64,000 nucleotides of DNA, taken from NCBI GenBank assembly GCA_963854735.1, contig OY978100.1, positions 1,178,001 to 1,242,000 on the forward strand, in the 5' to 3' direction. Below, piece by piece: positions 33,079 through 44,308 of the stretch. Position numbers and translations under genes: made by a program. The number at the start of each line of letters is the position of its first letter. Within the stretch, counting starts at the first letter, position 1. The notes under the pieces were generated by a model. That model saw nothing but the letters and a program-made list of their open reading frames with translations. It had not been told where the DNA came from and made no database searches. The DNA comes from Marvania coccoides (taxonomy: Eukaryota > Chlorophyta > Trebouxiophyceae > Chlorellales > Chlorellaceae).

Positions 33079-34074
33079 ATGCTTGGAGTGAGCACCGCTT
33101 CTCAAATCGGAAGCCAGCCAACAGGCTCCTGCCAAAGGGTGCCTCATCTTCACTCGCTTCTGAGTGGCCAGCACCCCAAATCTACGCACAATGCGTGTCG
33201 TAGACCCACATCGAACGTGATCTCGCCATCTTTAGCCCACCATCGCCCCCACCGCATTTGTGCAGCTGCCGCTGTCCACTCTGTCTCCGACAACTCCACC
33301 TCTCTCACCGTAGCTGCAGCCCGCCCCCAGGTGGTGCTCACCCGCGAAGCCGGCAAGAACGGCAAGCTGAAGAAGGCGCTGGAGGCGCGCGGCATCGTTT
33401 GCCTGGAGATGCCACTGATTGAGACCGCCAAAGGGCCAGACACCGACAAACTGCCGCAAGTGCTGCGCACCAGCGCCGCCGAGTTCGACTGGGTGTGCAT
33501 CACCTCGCCCGAAGCGGCTTCCGTCTTCATGGAGGGGTGGCGGCAAGCGGGCAGGCCCGCTGTGCGCATTGCAGTGGTCGGCGATGGCACTGGCAAAATC
33601 TTCACGGCATCTGGGGAGGCCGCGCTGGCGCCGGCGTTCGTCCCCACCGTGGCCAACGCGGAGCACTTTGGTCCGGAGCTTCCTTTTCTGCCTGGTGGCA
33701 CACACCGCGTGCTATACCCTTCTAGCAATAAAGCGAGCACGTTGCTGCAAGAGGGGCTGCTGAAGCGCGGGTTCGACGTGCTGCGGTTAAACACGTACGA
33801 CACACTGCCGGTGACGAGCTTGGAGGAGGCGCAGCTGGCGGTGGCGAGAGGGGCGGCGGTGGTGGCGGTGGCGTCTCCCTCGGCGGTGAGAGCGTGGGTG
33901 CAGCTTGCAGGGGAGGAGGCGGCGGCGGGCACGGCGGTGGCGTGCATTGGCAGCACCTCGGCGCGCGCTGCGGAGAAGTTGGGCCTGGCAAAGATTTTTT
34001 ACCCCGAAGAGCCAAGCTTGGAAAATTTTGCTTCTACGATAGTTGAGGCGCTGGAGAGCGTGGGCGGACAGTGA
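33079..34074 (+). CDS. UROS: Uroporphyrinogen-III synthase (HemD), plastid, 331 aa
   Basis: Single exon from ATG 33079 to the stop at 34074. The enzyme cyclises hydroxymethylbilane to uroporphyrinogen III, feeding haem and chlorophyll synthesis in the plastid. The first about 80 residues are Ser/His/Arg-rich and acid-poor, like a transit peptide. The mature part starts PQVVLTREAGKNGKLKKAL and shows the bilobal HemD pattern: DWVCITSPEAASVFMEGW, IAVVGDGTGKIF, VLYPSSNKASTLLQEGL, LNTYDTLPV, VAVASPSAVRAWVQL, AVACIGSTSARAAEKLG. These loops line the tetrapyrrole cleft. Length fits. The short 175-bp divergent spacer pairs it with a mitochondrial kinase; no functional link is obvious. Confidence 0.94.
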   Translation: MLGVSTASQIGSQPTGSCQRVPHLHSLLSGQHPKSTHNACRRPTSNVISPSLAHHRPHRICAAAAVHSVSDNSTSLTVAAARPQVVLTREAGKNGKLKKALEARGIVCLEMPLIETAKGPDTDKLPQVLRTSAAEFDWVCITSPEAASVFMEGWRQAGRPAVRIAVVGDGTGKIFTASGEAALAPAFVPTVANAEHFGPELPFLPGGTHRVLYPSSNKASTLLQEGLLKRGFDVLRLNTYDTLPVTSLEEAQLAVARGAAVVAVASPSAVRAWVQLAGEEAAAGTAVACIGSTSARAAEKLGLAKIFYPEEPSLENFASTIVEALESVGGQ

Positions 34075-34469
34075 GTGAGCGATACAGACTACGTGTATTT
34101 TAATTTATGTTTTTTTAAAGGTTCTTGTGGAATGAATCTTGTTGTAAATGCTATTTCAATTTACACAAAGGTCGGTCGGTCGTTGAAATCGACAATAGCT
34201 AGTTAGTAATTTATGTCGCAGAAAGTGCAGTGCTATGCTGTGCTACGTATATACCTAGAATAATCGAGTACCGTTAAGACAAACAACTTGAGGTGGGATA
34301 TGTGAAAAAAGACTAGAGCAGAGCAAGAATATAAATAAAATCCACCAAAGCAACGTAGTGGGTTTTTTTATTGATGGCAACGCGTATTTTGATTTGATTC
34401 AATGGAAGTAGAGGGGGTAAATTATTTTACTCGACAGGTTGTCAAACAGAAATACACAGCAGAATAGTT
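34075..34469. other. Convergent 3' spacer
   Basis: AT-rich 395 bp between the HemD gene and the GT49-like gene. A TGTAA, the usual green-algal poly(A) signal, lies at about 34143, suiting the HemD gene. Nothing else seen. Confidence 0.45.
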
Positions 34470-36181
34470 TCACTGCCAGGCGTCCAAGCTGTCGAGCAGC
34501 AGTTGCCTCTTGCCGCCGCCGCTGCCTTTGCCGCTGGAACCACCGGCCTTTCTGGAGCTGGTGCGTCGGCCCTCGATGGCAGGGGCGCCAGCGCCTGACA
34601 CCACTGTCCTGGGGCACAGCTCCGCGAATATTGTGACAGGCACGAACTCTCCGGCGTCGATCTCTTTGCGCACGGCCCTGTACAGGGCGCCCAGCTTCTC
34701 CCACTGGCCGGAGGCCTTGGTGGCACGGAAGGTGGCGGCCTTTTTGTGCGGTGCGTGCACCACGAACGCCGAGGGGTGCACTTCCAGCCGCACCCCCAGC
34801 CCCCTTGTTAGGTGCGCCAGGTGGACGATCTTGTCCCTCCCGTACCCGCGGAACCGCTCGTCGTAGAAGGGAACAAACTGCCGGGGGATCACAATGTACG
34901 GCTCGTACCCTTTGGCGTACTGCACGCTGTAGGGGCGGCCTGAGGTGGCCGCCCAGCGGGTGTAATTAGTTGGGGAATGACCGGCTGCGTACTGAGCCAC
35001 CTGGAATCCTACCAGGTCGCCTTTCTCCCAGGCCTCCACTGCGTGTGCCTTGCCGTTGGCCGTCACCTGCGTGGCCAGCTGCCACGCGTTGGAATCGTCG
35101 CCGGCGGTGCCAAACGCAGGGAGCACCATGGCGGTGCGTTGCCGCGTCAGGCGCGACAGCAGGTCCCTGTAAACCAGCGCACGGTGCTGATACGTCAGCG
35201 GGAGGGATGCGGAGGGCAGGAAGTCCGCGTCCAGTAGCAGCAGCAGCTCCGTATTGGCCAGCAGCAGTGCCCGGTTGCGCACGGCGTTGAAAGGGTACAG
35301 CCCCACGCGAGGGTCCTCCCAGGAGTGAAACACCTCCACCACCAGCTCAATGTCCAACGCGCACCCGCCCTCAAACTCCTCAGTCTCGTCGTGGAAGGAC
35401 TGCAGCAGGTCAGAGACGGTGGCGACAGAGGAGCCGTTGATCGCAGGGATCTCTGCGCTGCCGGCCCCAAACTTGGAAATCAGAGGCACGTACACAACCG
35501 CTGCAATGCGGTCCGTCCATGCCTGACACTGGCCTTGCAGCATTGTCAACCTATTGGCACAACGAAATCCAGTTTTAGATGCGGCGGTTGTGGTGGACAA
35601 GAAGACTCATTTTCACTGTGCGAAATTGAATTTTTTTTCACCTTTCCAGTGACAGCTGCGTCACGATTGTGATGCTCTCTGAGGGCATCTCTTTTGCAGA
35701 CCTCCATCGCTTCACAGGGCGCAGCACGGGGAGGTCCGCAGTGGGGTCTGAGCGGCAAGCTTGGTATCGCTCAGCCTCAGGTCCCCACTCGCCTGGCGTG
35801 CTAAAGCTGCTTTCATCGCCTGCTTTGTCCCATAAAACGTGCGATGCGGTGGTGGCCATGAGCGACACGGCCTGCGAGACGAGGACAAGTTGATCGCCAG
35901 TCAGACGAGATGTTAACGGCAAAATTCTAGAAAACCGACTCTTGGCTTACCAGGATGCCGGATATGAGGGTAACAATGTTTACGAGCACCCGCAGTTTGT
36001 TCCATTTTGCCACAGGAGAGCGCGGTGTCACGCTGAAAGGCGTTCTGGGCGAGCCACCCGGTGAACCGGACAGGGAGCGCAACAGAGGAGCCCGCTGCAA
36101 GCACAAATAAATAAATCAAATGCTGTTTGCCAGGTATTGGGCCTCAAACTGCGACAAAAAGGATCGCTGACTTACGTGCAT
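34470..36181 (-). CDS. LARGE/B4GAT1-like glycosyltransferase (GT49 type), type II membrane protein, 486 aa
   Basis: Exons 36181-36176 (6 nt, Met-His only), 36094-35951, 35871-35642, 35550-34470; 487 codons. Exon 2 encodes a short basic cytosolic part and a signal anchor (LRVLVNIVTLISGILVSLMA across the join), so a Golgi lumenal enzyme is expected. The catalytic domain has SITIVTQLSLERLTMLQ, the family motif LYPFNAVRNRALLLANTELL, a DXD-like LLLDADFLPS (about D234/D236), PYIVIPRQFVPFYDERFRGYGRDKIVHLAHL and FVVHAPHKKA. GT49 enzymes transfer glucuronic acid or GlcNAc-type sugars. The donor and acceptor here are unknown. The two-codon first exon is supported by perfect GTAAGT and TTGCAG borders but needs transcript proof. 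Confidence 0.83.
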
Positions 36182-36444
36182 ATTGAGATCTAATGTCGGT
36201 TGTCGTGCGAAGCAAGCTTTTCAGTGCATCCAGCGGCAACTTCCAGGTACCCACATCGCAATATCATCAAATAATAAATAATAAAAGATTGCAGACCCCC
36301 CTCCGCAAGCGCAGATGGTTTTGGTTTGGGTGCGAAGAAAGATTTGGCCGTTGAATTTTTTTGGTCGCTTTTTCTTTGTTACACAATTTCAATTATGAGA
36401 TTAGGGTTTAAATATTGCGTGATCTGTCTCTTCTCTCAGGGAGT
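36182..36444. other. Short spacer
   Basis: AT-rich spacer between two minus-strand genes (promoter of the GT49-like gene). Nothing else seen. Confidence 0.4.
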
Positions 36445-39189
36445 TCATCTCTCTGGCAGCACCACCCCCAGCGCTTTCAGCTGGGACACTCGGCACAGCG
36501 ACAGTTGCCCCGCCGCCGCCGCCTCCGTCTGCTCCTCCAGCCACTCCGCCAGCCCCCTGAAGCGCTCGTTCCAGGGAGCCACCTGCAGATTCCCCGCGGC
36601 CACGCTCTGCGCCAGCAGCTGGCTCAGCCGAAGGTCCCAGGCGGCAGCGTCGGCCGAGCGGCCAAACCGCCACGACACCGGCAGCTTCTGCAGCGCGGCG
36701 GCGCGCCGGGGGTCCAGCAGACCCAGCGCGTGCAACCCCCGCTGGTGCTCCAGCCACTGCCCCACCCGCGAGTCTGCGTCCGCCGCCGCAGCGGCCAGCT
36801 CAGCCGGGGACAGCGCCGCGGCGGCAGCGGTGGCTGCCTGGCTATGCCGCCAGGGCTTGCCGCTGGCCGCGGCCAGCGCGGCGCAGCACCCCTCCCAGTC
36901 CAGGTCGTCCATACACATCACAGCATCGCTCAGAATCCACTGGATCCCCAGGAAAGTGAGGTAGCGCAGCTGGGCGCGGGACAGCCGACCGGCAGCAAAC
37001 AGCGAGCGCTGCGTCAACACCCACCGCCGCACGCGTAGCACCTGAGAGCCCACGGGGCCCGCCCCAGGCGGCTTGCGCCACTGTTGCTCGCTCTCCGGCG
37101 ATTTGGAAGCTGCCGGGGGTTCGGCCGGAGGTTCTGGCTCCGGGGGCGGCGGCCGCCGCGGCCGGCCGCGCTGCGGCGCTGCAGGGGGCACCGGAGGCGT
37201 CTGTGGGGGCGGCGCCACCGCCTCCACGACCAGCGGCTGCGGCGGCGGAATCTCAATCTCCGGTGCTAGACCCAACACGATGGCCGCCCCCCTCAGCGTC
37301 ATTGCCGCGTGGTGCGCCATTTCTTGCCACTCCTGCGCCGTGTACACGTCCATTTCTACCCCCGCCATGTGCAGCATGCGCACCCGCTCCTCCGGCAGCC
37401 TCCCTCGCCGCCACAGCCACCGCTGCCGGGCCACCCAGTAGGTCACTCCCGGATCCTCTGCCATTCTTCCCACCCCCAACGCCTCCCGCCGCGCCGCAAT
37501 CGTCGCCGCCAGCTTCTGCCGCGTGGCACCGCCCCGCCGCGGCTGCGAGCCCTCCTCGTCCGAATCACCTGCCGCTGTCTCCTGTCGTTGCTTGACGAAT
37601 GAATTCGCAGGCAGCGGAAACGGCACAGCGGCGGCCGCAGCCGCCGCCGGGGCGCGCGCTGCGGCCAAGCACCGCCGTTCCGTCACGTACAGCAGCCTCC
37701 CCAGCCACGCCATCCACACCACGCCTTCGCTGCCGACCTCCTCGCTGGGTTCCCACTCGACGTTGAGCGCATCGAAGCGCGTGGTGGCCTCCGTGGGCAG
37801 CAGCTGCCGTCGCCGAAACTCCCGCTGCAGCGCCATCCACAGCGCCAGCTCCCGCGCCGTGGCCCCACCCCGATCCCCCCAGTCGGTGCCCACCCACGAG
37901 AACGCCTGGCCGTTTTCGCCGTGCCACAAAATCCAGTCTATCAGCTGGTCAAACCGCTGCTCCCAGGCCTCAGTCACCTGCGCCAGGTCCCCAAACTCGA
38001 ACCCCATGCGCTCCAGGATCAGCAGCCGCTCCGCGGAGAGCTGCCCCGCCGCCCGCGCCACCCGCTGCCGCTTCACCCACATCCCCAGCTCGACGTTGGG
38101 CTCCCACACCTCTGGCACATTGCAGTGCCCGTGCTGCAGTCGAAAGGCTGCTAGCTCCACCGCGCGGCGGTCCCAGCGGTCGTTGGAAGTCGGTTTACAC
38201 AGCATCAGCTCGGGGACCTGCAGAAACACCGCCCCCACGCCCTTGGGCCCAAAAGGAACCCCGCACTCCACCTCTAGGTGCTCCGCAACGATTCGCACGT
38301 TGCGCGTGAGCCGCGACTGCCTGCGGCGGTCGATGAGGGGGCGGCCGCCGGGGGTGACCCGCCACGCCACCGCCGTGCTGACCAGCGCTGGCACCTCTGC
38401 AGGAGGCACGCCCAGCTCGATGAGGTACAGCTCCAACGCGTCGGGGGCCTCATCATCAGTGGTATTCTGAAAGAAAAAAACCAGGAATTAATGATAATAC
38501 TTGTTAATTTTACGGGGAAAATTCAGCGGAAAGGGCTGAAATTCATAAGAGATTGCTTGCCTCTTCCTCCTCGTCGTCGCTGGCTGTACTTGCCGCCTTT
38601 ATGAGCTTTCTTCTGCCGCTGCCCTTGCGCCTGCTGCGCTCCAGCGGCCTCTGCTCCATAGTCAGGTGTGGCACAAACTCCTCGCCCCACCTGCCAAAAA
38701 ATGTTTTTTTATGTTCAGCACCGAATCAAGTCAGAGAAATATACTAAGTTTCATTCAAATCCCTCGTCGAACCCCTTCTCACCCCTCCCCTCTTCGCTCC
38801 AGCTTAAAAATGAGCTCGGTGGCGGGCTTCTCCTGCTGCTTGGACGGCCCCTTGGGGCGGCCCCGCCCCTGCTTGATGGGCGGCTGAATGAGCGGTGGGT
38901 CTTCTTCCAGCGGGGAGTCGGAGGTTGAAGCCGACCCCTGGCTGGCTCTTCGGTCGGCGAGGGAGGCGGCGCTCTCAGCGGGCTCGAGCTGCTCAAAGGC
39001 GTGGCTGGCGACCCCCGGGAGGAGCCTGTCAGCGCCACCTATAGGCTGCCGAGCGTCCTCGCCCACCTGGGCCACGTCCAGCGCGGACTGCTTCCTGGAG
39101 GAGGCAGATAATTGACATGGCAGTCGGAGGCTTGTCCGGCCTGGCAACGGGCGCAGTAGGCTCCCAGGCCGTAGCAAGCTTACTTCCAT
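36445..39189 (-). CDS. Helicase-associated (HA) repeat protein with an mTERF-like segment, 852 aa
   Basis: Exons 39189-38783, 38690-38561, 38466-36445. Intron 1 starts GTGAGA; intron 2 uses a GC donor (GAG|GCAAGC). The N-terminus is disordered and includes an AT-hook-like GRGRPKGPSK and basic RSRRKGSGRRK. Residues about 185-270 (LELYLIELGVPPAEVPALV ... GVGAVFLQVPELMLCKP) look like one or two mTERF helical repeats; this is inference. The rest has about six helical repeats of the form W-x-x-x-Q-R...G-x-L-x-x-x-R...L-G-v-x-W, with HGHCNVPEVWEPNVELGMWV being the best HA (PF03457-type) match. HA repeats are common in algae, mostly of unknown role and presumed nucleic-acid binding. Confidence 0.72.
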
Positions 39190-39553
39190 TTTAGGTCCAA
39201 GCTATGCTCGATACCGCAATACGTTGAACATATCCTAAAAGTGAGCCATCTAAAAAATATTTTAAATTAAAAGACGCCAGACGTGGAGCGTATACATTCA
39301 ATATTTTTTTAATATGCAATTTACCCTAAATTCAGATGTTTTAATAAAGGGAATTAAAAGATATATTTTATCGTGCTGTGGTGGCTTGAGCTCAGCACGA
39401 GACCTCTTTCTGCTCAACAAGCTGCCTCGTGATTCGTTACCCAAATTTTCGTGGCTTAGTGTATGCACCTGGCTTTGAAGTGAGGGCAGGGCAGAGAACG
39501 AGGGAAATCCATACTGCTTTAAAAAAATAAAAAATAAAACTCCTTCAAGCAGC
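39190..39553. promoter_or_regulatory. Divergent promoter region
   Basis: 364 bp AT-rich spacer between two divergent start codons. Nothing else seen. Confidence 0.4.
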
Positions 39554-40363
39554 ATGGCCCTCGTGAAGCCCTCTGCCCGCAGCTCCCGCTCCCAAACAGG
39601 TGCTGGACCTGCTCGATCACGGGTTTTCGCCCCAATCAAAGCCGCACATGTAAGTAGACGCTGCATCATTTTTGGGAGGGAAAACGAAGAACAACCTTAC
39701 GCTTTTCCCACCATCTCCCCTCTTGCTTGCAGTTCAAATATACCGGAAAAAGGGCCAAAAAAGCCTCGCCGGCCCGCCGGGTCACCATGCCTGAGGAGGA
39801 GGCCGAGGGTTTTTCAAGCTGGAGGCCCAAAACTCCAGAAGCTGCAGAGGCCTTTGACAAGGCCGGAAGCGCTCTCGGCGTGGGGCTCACTGAAGCAATC
39901 AAGAGCTCGCTCATCGCAAGTCGCTTCGCGCTGGAGTGCTTTCAATTCAGCTTAATTTTTAATTTGACATTTTCACCAAAACTATTGTCTCTTCCTTCTC
40001 CCCTTTTCTGCACAGATTGTCCGCTCCAGACTTCTCAAGCACAGCGACGTTATCGACATCAGTGACGCCGTCTGCCAAGCCAGCCTGGTTTTGATCCAAG
40101 AAGCAGTCGGCCACTCCCCAGCCCTGCTCTCTCAGCTGCAGCGAGGCACCAGCGCCGACATTTTGACCATCGCCGGGGCTGCCTTATGGGTGGCCATGAA
40201 GCTGATGGACCTGCGGTTTAACATCCCCAAAGGAGCTGAGCTGAGCCAAGCATGCGCCGAAGTCGGCACAAAAGCGCTGGTTGCCGCTGAGAAACAGCTC
40301 TTGGCTGTGCTCAAGTGGGACGTCGCGGGCGTGCTGTCGCGGCGTGGGTTCACCCTGGGCTGA
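39554..40363 (+). CDS. Small protein with a possible cyclin-like fold, 208 aa
   Basis: Exons 39554-39649, 39733-39915, 40016-40363; 209 codons. The second donor is GC (CATC|GCAAGTC), the only choice that keeps the frame into IVRSRLLKHSDVID. The N-terminus is basic and disordered (RSSRSQTGAGPARSRVFAP, FKYTGKRAKKASPARR). The C-terminal about 120 residues are all-helical: TSADILTIAGAALWVAMKLM and VAAEKQLLAVLKWDV recall the cyclin-box pattern of a helix ending A-x-K followed by an E-x-x-x-L-x-x-L-x-W-x-v helix. No conserved CDK-binding Lys/Glu pair is certain. It could instead be an unrelated helical protein, so the name is tentative. Confidence 0.5.
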
Positions 40364-40885
40364 GAGCGCGCGTATTTCATTTTTCACTTCAAATAAACTG
40401 TTTTCTAGAATAGAATAAACAAATTTTCGCCTGCTCAATAATTACTTTCATGGCCCTTCCGCTTCATTCCCCAGTTTTTTGCCACCAATTCGTTATTTTC
40501 GGTTTCCCTGTACCGCCCACACTGTCCCATATCCTAGCGTGCAAGCCTGCCTTTTTGCTGAATTTGAGCTGCATGGTGCCTTTGCAGCGAGCTAAACTGA
40601 CAATTTCAGAACTTCTTAGATTTGAATGATTTATATAAGCGTATGTAATTAAAAAAAATATACAAAAAGCCAAGAATTTATACTTATTAGCGAGGTGTAA
40701 GACAATTTCTCCAAAACTCCAACGCAGGTTTTTCGCCCTCCAAGGTTTACTATTTTCAACGATTTAATTTTATATGGGTTGCAGGAGTCCCTAGCAAGGG
40801 CATGCTCAACCTTCGCACCTCATTTTGAAAGTAACCATTTCCCCCCTGAAGAACAGTAGCAACATTGAGCCCAGTGGTCCACAAA
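40364..40885. other. Spacer between the cyclin-like and VSR genes
   Basis: About 520 bp, AT-rich, with no supported gene. It holds the terminator of the left gene and the promoter of the receptor gene. Confidence 0.45.
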
Positions 40886-43142
40886 ATGCCAAGTTTACTT
40901 CAAGTTATCGCTGTGGTGTTTTGCTGCGTCACGGCGGCCAACGCAGCGAGCTTTATTGTCGAGAAATCTCAAGTTCGTGTGAAGGGAGAAAACGGCTTCA
41001 ATGATGCCTTTCCGGCTGCAGTTGGGGACGTAAGTGATGCAACTGATATTGGAGAAGACCGTAGATTCAATCAAATGACGATAGGCAAACACGATGAGAG
41101 CATTCCTTTTTCTTTTCGCCTCGCCTCGCACCGTCCCTCCACTTCCCCTTCTTCTTCTTCTTCATCTCTTCCTTCCTTGCCACCCCATACTCCCTTCTCA
41201 ATGATGGCTGGCAACCTAAATCTAATCTTCTTCTCTCCCCGCCCTTCCCCCCGCTTCGCAGTTCGGCATCCCCAGCTACGGCGCAATTTTAATGGGCAAG
41301 GTCGCATACCTTGCCGTCGACCCAGTCTTCTGCAGCAGCAGCTTCGCCCCGCTCCCGCCCGACACCGACATCCTGCTGGTGGACCGCGGCTCCTGCTACT
41401 TCGTGGAGAAAGCGTACCACGCACAGACTGCAGGCGCCAAGGCTGTCCTCGTGGCTGATAATCTTGTCGAAGACCTCATCACCATGGCCGCCCCTGAAGA
41501 CTCTTCCAGCCCCGAGGTGGCTGCGCTGGTGGCCCAGGTCGCGATCCCCACGGTGCTGATCACGAAGGACGCGGGCGACAAAATCAAGGCGGTGTTGGCG
41601 CTGCAGGGGGGCGGCCACGTCACCGCGGAGCTGGACTGGAGCGAGAGCATCCATCACGGCACCACCCGGGTGGCCTGGGAGGCAAGCACTCTTGGGTTTC
41701 TTTCTTCGTGAACTTGCTTGCTTTCTTGAAGCCATGATCGGCACATTGTTTCAAACAACCATTCATCCATCATGGTACATGATGTAACTATAACTATCAT
41801 TCCTCCCTCTCTGTAGCTCTGGTTCACGACCAACGACGGCTGCGGCCGCGTCTGCTCATCCCTGCGCGCCTTTTTTAAGACCTTCCGCGCCGCCGCCGCC
41901 GCCATGGAGGCCGGCGGCCACGTGGCCTTCACCCCCCACGTCATGACGCAGGCCTGCGCAGAGGGGTCCATCAGCTACGGCTGCGAGGACTGCTTCAGGC
42001 GGCGCTACTGCGCGGTGGAGCCGGTCCCTGAGGGCTCAACCTACTCTGGAGTTGACGTCGTGGAAATGAACGCCCGCTTTCTATGCGCCTACCAGGCAGC
42101 CAATTCCACCGGCAACTCCGCTGCATGGTGGGACTTCGCGGCGGGGTTTTCCGACGCCTGTTCCATGGCGGGCGGCAGCTTCGACGCTGGGTGCGCCCGC
42201 CAGCAGCTGGAGGCCGGGGGAATTGACGCTGGTGCGGTGGAAAAGTGCGTGGGTCCACGCGACGTCGACGCCCCGCACGAGCTGCTGGAGGCGCAGCAAC
42301 GGGCGCAGGCGGACGAGGGTGAGTCGGGCCGCGGGCGGGTGGTGATGCTGCCCACCGTGGTGGTTAATTTCGATCAGTATCGTGGAAGTTTGACTGCCGC
42401 CGGCGTGATGCGCGCGCTGTGCTCCGGCTTTGCGGAGGGCTCCGAGCCTGCGGCGTGCCTGTCTGGGGGGATTGAGGTGAACGAGTGCGCTGGGGGGCAC
42501 GACTGCTGGCTGGGGGAGCTGGCCGGGGGCGCTGTCGTGTCTGCCTGCGTGGACACCTTCCGAGGCTACGTTTGCCGCTGCCCAGCAGGTGAGATGGAAT
42601 GCAAACTTTCATTTTACAAGTTCTTATTTATTGTGGCGGTCGTTTCTCTCGCTCTATTTTCCGCTGCAGGCTGGGAGGGCGACGGCCACACCTGCACCGA
42701 TGTCGAAGAGTGCGCGCTGGGCGTGTCCGGCTGCGACCAGATCTGTGTCAACACCCCCGGCTCCTACCGCTGCGATTGCAAGCCAGGCTACACCCTGCAC
42801 GGCGGGCACGGCGGGCCCGGGATGTGCCTCCCCCACGACGGCGTGGTCGGCACCGGCATCTCCAGCGCCCGCCTGGTGGTGTGGCTGCTGCTGTTTGGCG
42901 GGATCTCGGTGGCGGGGGTGCTGGCCTACCACTGGCGGGCGCGACAGCAGATGCACGGCGAGATCAGAGCCATTCTGTGCCAGTACATGCCGCTGGCTGC
43001 GGGTCCCGAAGCTGCTGAGACCGGCAGGGCTGACGGTGGTGGTGGGAGCAAGCGCGGGGATGGCGGCGCAAGCCAGGGCGTGTATGCCGCTCCTACCGTT
43101 GGCGGCGGTGGCGGGGAGACCCAGCTGACGCCGCTGGCGTAA
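40886..43142 (+). CDS. VSR: Vacuolar sorting receptor (BP-80/VSR type), 602 aa
   Basis: Exons 40886-41029, 41262-41681, 41817-42588, 42670-43142; 603 codons. The second intron has a GC donor (GAG|GCAAGC). VSRs carry soluble cargo from Golgi to vacuole. Order: signal peptide (MPSLLQVIAVVFCCVTAANA); protease-associated (PA) domain (about 55-190, with ILLVDRGSCYFVEKAYHAQTAGAKAVLVAD); the central cysteine-rich VSR region (WFTTNDGCGRVC...); EGF-like modules (about 425-498, including DVEECALGVSGCDQICVNTPGSYRCDC, calcium-binding type); one TM helix (about 512-532); cytosolic tail with the clathrin-adaptor motif YMPL (about 551-554). The third intron is 81 bp, stop-free and in frame; unspliced it would add a hydrophobic stretch. 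Confidence 0.95.
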
Positions 43143-43416
43143 AGACAGAACACAAATGTACAAGATGGACATCTTAAGAAGCTTGAATGATTGTTTTGTT
43201 TGTAGATTGCCACTTTATGCACTGCTTTTGCCCCTGCCACTTTTTTCTCTCCCCTCTTTCACTGCGGTGGATTTGTACTTTTGGGTTTTATATTTCATGG
43301 TGAAGAGGCGTACATGATCGAAAATGGTAATAAGTAATAGTAATCATACAGAAGGGGATTTTTCAGTCACGTAATACATGTCGGTAGTAAAAAAATATAA
43401 ACTGGATATGAATAAA
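43143..43416. other. Convergent 3' spacer
   Basis: AT-rich 274 bp between convergent genes; nothing else seen. Confidence 0.4.
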
Positions 43417-44043
43417 CTAGGTTGTTGGGACTGACGCCCCGGTGGCTGAGGACATAGAGAACAGCCGCTCCTCAGGCTTGGTGACCAGCTTGCGGTTGGC
43501 CTGGGACAGACCGCCCAAAAAGCCCTCGTAGCCTGCAGCAGGAGGAGCAGAAAAATGATCAGGAAAAAAAATTCCAGACAGGAAAAAAATTTCAAGTTAA
43601 CAACGAGCATTGAATCTTACCGCGCACTGCGTTGCCAAAGGCGCTGCTTGACTGGTCCAAGTACTTGGTTTCCAAATCAAATATCTGCAAATGGCGAGGG
43701 GCATAGAAAATGAATGAATGAAAAAAACTTCGCCACCTCAAAAGCAACTTGAAAAATTTGCTGTACAACTAACCTGCTGCTCCACTTTTCTGAGCTCCTC
43801 TGCAACCTGCAGCCGCTTCCTCTCCAGCTCGCTGCTGTCGGGCTGCGGCAGGGGCGGCGGCTGGGGCTCTGCTGCTGGGGCTGGGCGTTTCTTGGACGCC
43901 GTCGGTTTGGCCTCTTTAGGGTCGGGCCGCTCTCGCTTCGCTTTGGACGTCTGCTTTTCCTTTTCGGCCTTCCTAGCTGCTGCTGCCTTCTTCTCCGCTG
44001 TCCTGTCTCGCTTGGTATCCTTCTTCTTCTTGTGCGATCCCAT
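43417..44043 (-). CDS. EAF6: EAF6 subunit of NuA4-type histone acetyltransferase, 149 aa
   Basis: Exons 44043-43774, 43684-43621 and 43532-43417, all GT-AG; 150 codons. The N-terminus is a lysine-rich, disordered extension (MGSHKKKKDTKRDRTAEKKA). It is followed by the family's coiled coil RLQVAEELRKVEQQIFDLET and the conserved segment YLDQSSSAFGNAVRGYEGFL (compare YLEDTQMYGNIIRGWDRYL). It ends with EERLFSMSSATGASVP, which aligns to the family's ERLFSKSSVTS. EAF6 is a small subunit of NuA4/TIP60 and MOZ-type acetyltransferases. Head-to-head with the next gene (265 bp). Confidence 0.9.
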
Positions 44044-44308
44044 TTGTTTTGAATTCGTTGTTATATTTTCTCTCTCTTCCTGTATAAGGTGTGTTATGCT
44101 TCGATTTCTGCAATATATATTTTTAATAACGCCCTGACCTCTGAATCGCTGAACACACTTGCGCGCGAACTTCGGAAGCAAAAGATAAAACAACAAGTTT
44201 GATGTTCTTCGATTTAAATCACATTGGATTCAAGTTTGTTCATCAGGGCTGAGCGTGGGGACGGCCGCCATCAAATTTTTAGCAGATCAGCCGAACAAGA
44301 AATAAACC

